Of a stretch of 28,253 nucleotides of DNA, positions 20,306-28,253 are shown one piece after another. Origin of the DNA: Brachionus koreanus (taxonomy: Eukaryota; Rotifera; Eurotatoria; Ploima; Brachionidae); assembly GCA_016987375.1 (NCBI GenBank), contig PJRA01000498.1, positions 384,333 through 412,585 on the forward strand, given 5' to 3'. Positions within the stretch are counted from its first letter, which is position 1. Every line of letters begins with the position of its first letter. The position numbers and the translations under genes were made by a program. Below the pieces are notes generated by a model that saw only the letters and a list, made by a program, of their open reading frames with translations, was not told the DNA's origin and made no database searches.

Positions 20306-22323
20306 TTAATGGTACATTTGGATTATACAATTTGAAATGGTAGTGAAATATTTGTCAAATGTGTGGGAAAATTTTGGATATTCTCTTAAATAAAAAAATT
20401 TTTAAAAAAAATAATAATTTTTTATATAAATTTACTTAGATATATCTGGTACTAAATGTGCTTTTTTTCGATATTCATCTAAAAAAATTGTTACTTCATT
20501 TCTAATTAATTTGACATCTTTGCACGGTTCTATGAATCTTTCAAATAAATCAAAAAATAAGTCCTTCATGTCCTTGCTATGGTTTAAAGAATAAGCTATA
20601 TCGATCAGTGATCGACTTAAATCCTTGAATAGTTCATCGAATAAGATCAAACAACGGCAATCTTTGGTCATGTTGTTGTTTAAAACTTTGGCTATTCCAT
20701 GCAATACCAATCTTTAGATTTAAAATTTTTAAGTATTTTATTAATATTCAAGGTAATTTCAACAAAAGCTTTTACTATTGTAAGAGCTCAGAGAAAGGCC
20801 AAAAATGCCACTATGAGTTTTTGATACGAAAATTTTAATAAATGGATTTAAGATGGGCATTCACAGACTATCACAGCTCCTATTGAGCTAAATACCAAAA
20901 GTTATTTGCATGAAGTCATATTATGTGTTAAAATAAACAGAATTGAATGCTTTTCAAAATGAAATTTTTTACTCTTTTTTAACCACTAAAACTTAGTGTT
21001 GTTCTTCTTTGTTCTTCTATCTCCAGTAGACATTGCTCCTTTGGCATCAGTGAATAGTGCTTTTTTAGCCCCACTATGTAGCAGTCTTTTGACTCCAACT
21101 CAAACCAAAGACGAAAATTAGAAGAATCCTGAAGAATTAGGTAATCAAGAAAAAAAATTTGGTCGGCCTCCCAAAATAGGTTAAGCATTGATAAGTATTT
21201 AATTTTTCATACTGATTTAGATATATTTTTATACTGAAAATTACAGTTTTATTCTAATTGAATTATTTTTAATGTTTTTTTAATTTTTATACTTAATAAA
21301 TAAAATTTATCCATACTGAAACTGAATAATTTCTATACTGCTTACAGAACCATTTTTTCAAACAAGTTAAAAGAAAAAAAAACGCACAATCTTTTGCTTT
21401 ATTAAATAGAATAAAAAATGAAAAATTGTCCTACCTTTTGTGTTCATCAATGAATTCTTTTTCGCTCAATATTTTAAGTTCTTTAAAGCTAAGTAAAAAA
21501 TCTCTATTAAAATCTGAATCATGTTCAAAGCTATTTGACATAGGCCAGTTGCTAATCATTTGATTTGCGCAATATATAAAGTCATCTAAAACTAAATAGC
21601 TCAGTTTCCGTTTTGATAGATCAAACTGATTTCGTGCTAAAAAAACAATTGCTGTATAATCTCTAATTAAAGCTAGTATAAGCTCTATACAATAAAGTTA
21701 GTTCATAGAAAGTTACTCTGCTAATGATCTAGGCAAACAAAAATATTCTTCAATATTTCTTAAAATTGGACCTTTAAGATCATCTAAAATACGAATTATC
21801 TGCCTTAAATTGTCAAACTAAATAAATAAAATTATTATTTCTTTTTTCTTTTGATAAATTGACCAACTTGTCTTCTGCAACTTCGAACCCTGGTTTCGGT
21901 TTTATCAGCAATATCGTCCAGGTCCTTCCTCTGCTTGTGTGTTAGTTTGTGATTCAATATTTCACGCATTACATATGGATTGTATTGATAGTAACATTGT
22001 ACAAGCTTTTCAATCATTTCTTCTGATACCTGAAACATCAATTGTTCTCTAAGTCTACACGGAATTTGTAGGTATTGTTCCAATCTGTTAAAATTGTGGT
22101 AATTGTCCATGATATCTCTAAAAATAATCGTCTCTTTGCAATTTCTTACTGATAAATCTTTTTTAACAATCTCGGTCTTGCATTGTTCAACTTGGTTAAA
22201 TAAAAAATTAGTTTTTACTTGATGCAAAAATTTTTATTTACTCGTAAACCCATCAATCCACAATGAAAAAATATCAAAATCGATAATAAGATTATTTCCT
22301 ATGCAAACATCAACAGTGCCCAT
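20306..22323 (-). CDS. FIBP: acidic FGF intracellular-binding protein (FIBP), six exons
   Basis: FIBP is a conserved animal protein that binds internalised FGF1 in vertebrates; its molecular activity is not well defined. Exons are 22242-22323, 21868-22190, 21717-21817, 21435-21662, 20436-20711 and 20306-20384, with introns of 51, 50, 54, 723 and 51 bases. The joined protein has 362 residues against about 360 in human. Family landmarks appear in order: IGNNLIIDFDIFSLWIDGF at the start, MDNYHNFNRLEQYL, RKDLDDIADKT, SCRRQ|FDNL, DYTAIVFLARNQF, LNHSKDMKDLFFDLFERFIEPC and the final FDKYFTTISNCIIQMYH. Exon 2 could also be joined by a 24-base intron, but the 51-base choice fits both family spacing and local intron size. 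Intron 4 is enlarged by foreign-looking DNA. The donor of intron 2 (GTTGGT) is unusual. Confidence 0.95.
20712..21434 (-). other. FIBP intron 4, enlarged by a probable insertion
   Basis: This intron has 723 bases, whereas the other four FIBP introns have 50 to 54. It contains a GC-richer patch (20979-21188) with an open minus-strand frame that includes FWEADQIFFLDYLILQDSSN, which I cannot assign. Beside it are four copies of a CAGTAT-RR-A motif on the minus strand (plus positions near 21209, 21231, 21312 and 21334). Clustered short repeats next to a remnant frame look like subterminal repeats of a DNA transposon, but no terminal repeats or target duplication were found. Confidence 0.5.
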
Positions 22324-24450
22324 CTAAAACTTAAAAAATTTTTTTTTGTTTAAAAAATTCTTCATTAATTTTTGAAAATATTTTCTTGTTTCTTCTCTTG
22401 AGAAACTTAATTTAGAGAATTTTAGATTCAATTTGATAAAGACAACCTCCGAAAATCCAATCCTCAAAATTCAAAAATTAACATGATAATTAAACATTTT
22501 TAAATTTCAGTGTTAATAAAAAAATCTATTGCCTTTATCAAAATCGACTGATTAATATCTCATTTATTGAATTTAAAAAAAAATTTAAATACTTTAAATT
22601 AATATTTGAGATTTTTATAACAATAAAATAATAATTAATTATTTTTTGAAAAGAAAAAAGCATTGATAAATTTATATCAAATTTTTAAAATTTTTTTCTT
22701 AGTCAATAAAAATAAAATTTAATATTATTGTAAATTGAAAGCTTGAATGTTCCTTCCATATTTCAATATTGATCTCTTGATCACAAAGCTATTTATCAAT
22801 CTTGAATAAAAATATCCGAATGTTTTTCTACATTATCATTAGGTTGATATAAAATGGTCAAAAATTTTTGCATGATCCATACTAAAAATGCCCTGAGCTT
22901 ATTTTAAAAATGAAAAAAAAGCTAAAATATGACTAAAAGATTTTTAAGATTGAGCATAATCTAACTTTCTCTAAATAAGCTTGAAAATTTTCTCTTAAAT
23001 AGATTGTTAATTTTAAAAGTACTTTTCTTTTTGTCAACTTCGATCAGAGTGCAGTTCTATAAAAACATTTATGCAACCTAATTTTGATTATTTTGTAAAT
23101 TTTTTGTATTATTTTTCAAAAGGAATAATTTTTTTTAAATACAATATTCTTTTATCTGACATTTATAATTTTTTCATAAATTCTGGGTTATATTTTGTTA
23201 TTGTATATAATAAGTATTTAATATTTCTATTCTATGCCTAAATTGAAGGAATGCTAATGTTTTTGAATATTAAATACGCAAAAATTATTTCGTCACATTG
23301 ACAACTTAATGTGACAGAAGAAATTGAAGATCAAAAAGCAGAAATGAAAATCATATTAAATCAACCTGAAAACAGATAAGAAAAAAAAATATTCTAATTC
23401 ATATTAGTTTAATGTTCTAGTTGAAATATTTAATTTATCATGATACGACTTTTTTTTTAAATTGCTTTAAAATATCTTCAAATTATTAAGCGATTACTTT
23501 TAAAAAATAGTTTAAATTTTAATTTTTCAATAAAAATATATTTTTAAGAGACGTTTCATTTGTTTTTTTATTATTTACCAACCAATTTATAATTTTTTTA
23601 ATATTTATTGGCATTCTCTAATAATCTAGATTATCTATTTATTTGAAATATATAAATTTAATTTAATAAATCACAGTTAATGAGTATCATTTTAGATCAA
23701 AGAGAATGTGTCAATATACCACAATAAATGAATAATGAAAATTGTCACTTATAAATTAATGAACTATATAAAAAATTAAATAGTAGAGAATGTTTTAATC
23801 TAAATTTATAGACCGGTGAAATTTATTCACAATTAATTAAATCTAAAGATCTGTCTCTTTGATTTATGTAAATCATTCAATAATGTCATCTAAGAAAATA
23901 GAAAAAATAATTAGGTGAGCAAATTCAGAATTATGTGAACCATATTTTACAATTTAAATGAATTTAGAAAAAAATCAAAACAAAACTATAATAGTTATGT
24001 TTATGTGTTATACTCTTTTGGCTTTTTAAAACAATATTTACATTATTTGCCACTAAACTTTTTTGTAATTAATCCTCTTAGACTCGGTGTTACTAGGTTT
24101 ATACTTGGTAAGATTTTAAGAAAAGCTTAGTTCTTCTGAATCACTAATTTGTTCCATTTTGTTAAAAAAATTTTTTTTTGGGAGAAATTAAGAGTAGAAA
24201 CTATTAAATTTTTAAATTTCTAAATTCATTCTATAAATACAATTTTATTTGAAAATCTATAGTTTTTGGTGAAAAAACTTAAATCACCGAAACGTAAACA
24301 AAATTTTGAGTGAACAGATTGTTCACCAATTGTGTGAACAAACATTCTCATAAACCAAAGACGCAAAAAAAAAAACTCATAGAACCGATTTAATCTTTGC
24401 ACTAAATTGGATATCAATCAAAATCTGCATGTTTTTACATAGCCAGCTTT
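22324..24450. other. 2.1 kb AT-rich intergenic region upstream of FIBP
   Basis: The FIBP promoter must lie at its left edge. The remainder is A/T runs with no plausible coding exon on either strand and no RNA gene recognised by eye. Confidence 0.6.
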
Positions 24451-24509
24451 CTCAACAAACACTTTTGTCTATCGATTTTTCGCTACCATCTAGATTTGGT
24501 CTGTAAGAC

Positions 24510-25084
24510 TGAAAATAGACTAAGACAGTTAGACACAAGACAAAGAGTATTAATTAAAAGAGTACTAGTAATAAAGAAATTTGCAAAGATTAGACCTCGG
24601 TTGAAAACTTTGAACTTAGGGATGGTATAAGAACTATTCATGAAACATAAGAAGTAAGTAAGAATAGTACGTTGTAAATTAAACTTTAATTATTCAAATT
24701 TTTTATATATTTTTTTTTAAATATTATATAACCTATTAAAGATAGATTTTTTAAATAATTGTATTTACTTCAATGCTTAGTTTTAAATAATTTTGTTAAT
24801 GATTTAAACAATACGTTGTATTACAGAAACAAATTTACAAGGAGCTAAAATCGCTATGACAAGTTGTTGAGTCAAAGAAATGAATCATTATACAAGCAGT
24901 ATGCGAATGTAGCTGATGAATACCAAGATGATGATCCATTAGCTAGCAAATTAATGTCAAAGCTAATTGGAAATGGACACAAATGCGAAAATTTGAGTCT
25001 ATTAGACTCAATCAAATTTATTATTAAAAGTCTCTATGATAAAAAAGTCTTAAATTATCAGCAAAACATTACTCTATTGTTTTA
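24510..25084 (+). pseudogene. broken unidentified reading frame, probably a mobile-element remnant
   Basis: I do not recognise the protein. The first block (24511-24632) encodes a very basic, open stretch (NRLRQLDTRQRVLIKRVLVI, then KKFAKIRPRLK). A second block after an acceptor-like TTACAG (24826-24831) starts KQIYKELK, shifts frame, and continues as an open frame of about 80 codons (YDKLLSQRNESLYKQYANVA, DPLASKLMSKLIGNGHKCEN, SLLDSIKFIIKSLYDKKVL) to TAA at 25082-25084. Composition is clearly coding-like. A basic N-terminal segment followed by an acidic helical domain could belong to an uncharacterised repeat-encoded protein family. Alternatively this is a real spliced gene in which the apparent shift is a missed small intron. 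Confidence 0.5.
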
Positions 25085-25297
25085 ACAAGAGACGGACTAT
25101 TGCTGCCTGAAAAAACCTTCTATTTATAAAATATAAAAAATTCTAAAATCTTAAAAATATACTTAAAAAATAATTTCTTATTCTATGATTAGGAAAAAAA
25201 ATCACTTTAAAAAATATACTAATTTAATGCATTTGTTAAATACACTAAAATTTAAAAAATTATTTTTGAAAATTGAAAAAAATAATTTAAAAATTTT

Positions 25298-26740
25298 TTA
25301 TTTTATTTTTCTAATTTTTTTTAAAGATTTCGGTTTGAGAAAACCATCTGAATCTTTTTGATCCTCGTCTTTCAAAGATTCGCTGTCAAAGTCCTGCAAT
25401 CGCTTTTCAAGCTTTTTTTTTGATTTTTTAATCAAACTTGGATGCTCATCAACAATTGTTTCTATGTCACTCCACAAATCGTCAGTGCCTAGATCTTCGC
25501 TATTAACATTGCTAATTTGATCTTCTTCAATTTCTTCTGTTTTTTTATGCTCTGGCCTAGTCGGCTCATGCTTGGAAAAGAGTAAACAATTTAGTCTTGA
25601 TTTTAAATAGACTTTTGAAAGTAACATAGAACTTTCTACATGATGCACCCGTAAAAATCTGTCTAGCCCACACGTAGCTACACATAAATTTGATCCATTC
25701 AAATTATACAAGGGAGAATTTTCAATATGAATTGATTTAATTGTTCCCTGAAATCCTTTGTATTTTTTGACAGTTTTGCATTGTTCATTTTTGCTAGTTG
25801 CAGATCTCAAATCAATCATTTCCATTTCACCTCGAGTATTGCCAACAATAACGCGATTAGACGAGTCCGGAAGTACCATCAAAGCTGTCAGAGGATTTTC
25901 ACCATAATTTAGATTATAAATAGGTCTTCTTATTCCAGTTTTTAGGTCATATACTCTAACTTGATGATGGCCTGTTCCCACAACCACTCTATTCTCATCG
26001 ACAAAATCAATTGCCGTTACCCACACTGGTTCTCTCAGCTGAATCCAATTATCAGACACATTTTTTGCTTTGAATATTGGTTCGGTTTTGTTCAAATTCC
26101 AAATTTTCAGGTCATTTTCTTTGCCTCCTGTAGCTATTTGATTAGAATTGAATGGATTTTTTTTTATGGCAAAAATATCTGATCCACACTTGAACTCATT
26201 TACAATAGTTTTGCCAAAATTTTTATCATCCAAATTCCAAAGTTTCATCAGGCCTTTATCGACACAAGTAACAAGCTTATTTCTTAATTAAACTGTAAAT
26301 ATAAGCAATTGAGAACTTTATTTTTCTAAAAACTTACTCGGCTATAATTTGCATGCCTGCTAGTTCACCTTGGCCGCACTCAAAGCTTCCCAAGTCCAAA
26401 AAAGGATCTTGAATGTTTTTTAAACTATTGTATTTGATTATGTGTTGGTCTTTGGTGCAAAAAAATATCTTAAATTAGAAATTAGAATTTAGCTTTGAGT
26501 TTTTAAAAGAAAATTAAATCTACTTCTTGCTGATTGAGTTGATCGGACCAACACATGTCTATGATTTCTTTATTTTTTGTCAAATTTTCCATGCTATTGA
26601 GATTATTGAAAGTTTTTGTCTTTGAGTTGATGCCTTTAAAAGAATTTATTTTTTATTTATTTTTCTAATTTCTTGTAAAATATACCTTTGAGTAGACCAT
26701 TATCAGTTCCTACAAATATATTGTAATCGAAGAGAGTCAT
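25298..26740 (-). CDS. WDR74: WD repeat protein WDR74 (Nsa1 homologue), four exons
   Basis: WDR74/Nsa1 is a nucleolar WD40 protein of the pre-60S ribosomal particle that works with the AAA-ATPase NVL in 60S assembly. Exons are 26686-26740, 26524-26633, 26338-26468 and 25298-26282, with introns of 52, 55 and 55 bases. The joined protein has 426 residues. Family landmarks are IFVGTDNGLLKG at the start, LVTCVDKGLMKLWN, ATGGKENDLKIWNL, FKAKNVSDNWIQLREPVW, GTGHHQVRVYDLKTGIRRP, VIVGNTRGEMEMIDLR, CGLDRFLRVH and VYLKSRLNCLLF. The C-terminal tail (KKSKKKLEKRL and KKIRKIK) is strongly basic, like the nucleolar targeting tail of the family. An acidic linker with DLWSDIE corresponds to the TDELW motif of vertebrate WDR74. 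The third intron uses the second of two acceptors, since the first would create a stop. Confidence 0.95.
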
Positions 26741-28253
26741 ATTTTTTTTTCAAATTTTATAAATATTTAATTTATTTAAAATATCGAAAAATGAATGCGT
26801 TTTGAAAACTCATTCAATTTATGCACAATTTTTCATTTTTAGGTAAAATATACTTAACATTTAGAAATAAAAAAGTTTTCTAACTTTTCTCTTTTAAATT
26901 AACATTTGTTGCTAGAAGAATGATGACTTTAATTTTTAGTAGGAAAGTGTAAAATAATGGATATTGGAAACTCTTCCTTTGACTACAAAATTTTTACAGG
27001 AAGTCATTAGATAGAACAGAATTGTGTGTTGGTTGTTTTTCTAATAATCTAATATTCTTCAGCCAGAACAAATAGAACTTTGTCAATAATTGAAGATTTT
27101 TAAAAATTGGAAAAAAATTAAAAATTTTTGGAAAAGAATGTATTTATTTCATACATTATTAGTGTTTCTTTTTGGTACTTGACTGTTAATCTCGAGGTGA
27201 ATTATAGGAGGTTCGGAGTCTATGCACTCTCTTGGTTATTGTAAAAAAGAAAAATATAGTCTTCGATTAATTATAGTTAACCTGCCAGAGTGACCAAAAT
27301 CTGAATAGAATCAGATCAGCTTCACATGGTGTACTTAGAAAATAATAAGCTGGATAAAGAAGAGGCAGAGGATGCATTGATCAAATGTTCGCTGTGAGCA
27401 GAGTTGGTCAAAAGTCAAAGTCAAATCTGGAATTTACAAGTTAGTTACAAGTGTTCAATAAATATAGCATTTGGACTTTGAATCTTGTTAATATTTCAAA
27501 GTTTTTTGGAGAGAGTTTTGAACACTGAAGTCTGATGTTGCAACCTGATGAAGAAAAAAGATGTTCAACTAGTATTGAAAAAACGACTAGTATATAACAA
27601 GCGATTTTGACACAGCTATTAGATTCTCAGCTATTTTAAGATAGATCCATTGATATACTTTTTTAAAACATCTATTTTCACACGAAATTTTTAATTTGGC
27701 TTTCGGATAGCTGAAAATTTTTTTCCTAAAATGGAAGGATAAAATTCAAAGCATCAGATATCGAATTTTATTTTAATTGAAAGATTTTAATTCTAACATT
27801 TTTGCAAAATAATTTTAAAATTAAAATAATAAAGAAAAAATTAGCTCTTATTATTTAACAGCCTAGGCGAAAAAAATAAAGATGTTTGGTTGATATGAAA
27901 ATGTATTTTCATTTAATTTTATAAAAAAAATTTTTGTTATCATTTTGTTGATTTTTATACAAGCTTATAAAAAAAAATTTAAGATTTTTTGAATACTGTC
28001 ACAAATAATTTTTTTTTAAATAAAAAATAAGTCAATTTCATTTTCATTTCAGTAAAGTTTAATTTATCAATATATCAAATAGTAAATTTGAAACAGCAAA
28101 TTGAAATATTTTGAACGTTAGAAATTAATTGTTTAGCGCCAAAATATTTATTATCAATTTAGCATATTATCCCTTTTCAACTGCTATTTTCCACAAGATC
28201 ATATTTGGTTACACTTAGAAGAACTGTGTATTGAATGGGACACTAGGGAAAGA
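26741..28253. other. 1.5 kb region upstream of WDR74, no supported gene
   Basis: This contains the WDR74 promoter next to 26741. Around 27180-27620 the base composition is more mixed than the background. A 23-codon open frame with ATG (27326-27397, MVYLENNKLDKEEAEDALIK then CSL) lies there, but it is too short and isolated to call. The rest is A/T-rich with no recognised element. Confidence 0.5.

Noticed and set aside
27195..27240. Possible tRNA T-arm (GGTTCGGAGTC)
   Set aside because: No matching acceptor stem, D-arm or anticodon arm could be laid out around it.
27326..27397. Short ATG frame MVYLENNKLDKEEAEDALIK followed by CSL and a stop
   Set aside because: Only 23 codons, isolated, with no recognisable neighbours or splice context.
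1..28253. CRISPR array, operon or prokaryotic defence system
   Set aside because: All genes are intron-containing animal genes; no regularly spaced direct repeats or bacterial signals were seen.

Overview
This is a very AT-rich stretch of a compact animal nuclear genome. Coding exons have clearly higher GC and are separated by mostly tiny GT-AG introns; of 17 I could place, 13 measure 43 to 56 bases. The gene set is metazoan: coronin, calmodulin-like EF-hand proteins, an aftiphilin-like clathrin adaptor protein, COQ2, NTAQ1, FIBP and WDR74. The extreme AT content, tiny introns and decayed Tc1/mariner, pogo and piggyBac debris would suit a monogonont rotifer such as Brachionus, but that is inference and nothing in the sequence proves the species.

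Layout: bases 1-961 are coronin intron sequence holding the end of a pogo-like transposon and a perfect hairpin. The first coronin coding exon (minus) ends the gene at 1711. A 4.5 kb AT-rich stretch follows. A Ser/Thr-rich gene of unknown function (minus, 6194-7220) comes next, then two calmodulin-like genes on the minus strand (8134-8728 and 11549-12146). These share all three intron positions and flank a decayed Tc1-like transposase. From 12.1 to 15.4 kb the sequence is mobile-element debris: a GC-richer unidentified island, a second copy of the same Tc1-like transposase joined to a mariner fragment, and a complete 195-base piggyBac-type MITE.

From 15.6 to 26.7 kb is a gene-dense block: aftiphilin-like (plus), COQ2 (minus), NTAQ1 (plus), FIBP (minus), a broken unidentified ORF (plus) and WDR74 (minus). 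Neighbours alternate strand. COQ2 and NTAQ1 start codons are 115 bases apart, head to head, so they probably share a promoter. Aftiphilin/COQ2 and NTAQ1/FIBP converge tail to tail with 93 and 21 bases between stop codons, so their transcripts must overlap or end back to back. The last 1.5 kb shows no gene I can support.

The genes do not form one pathway. They are conserved housekeeping functions: actin dynamics, Ca2+ sensing, clathrin trafficking, ubiquinone synthesis, N-degron processing and 60S ribosome assembly. I found no convincing new biological system. The points most worth following are the paired calmodulin-like genes, the unrecognised Ser-rich protein, the overlapping gene ends and several unidentified repeats.
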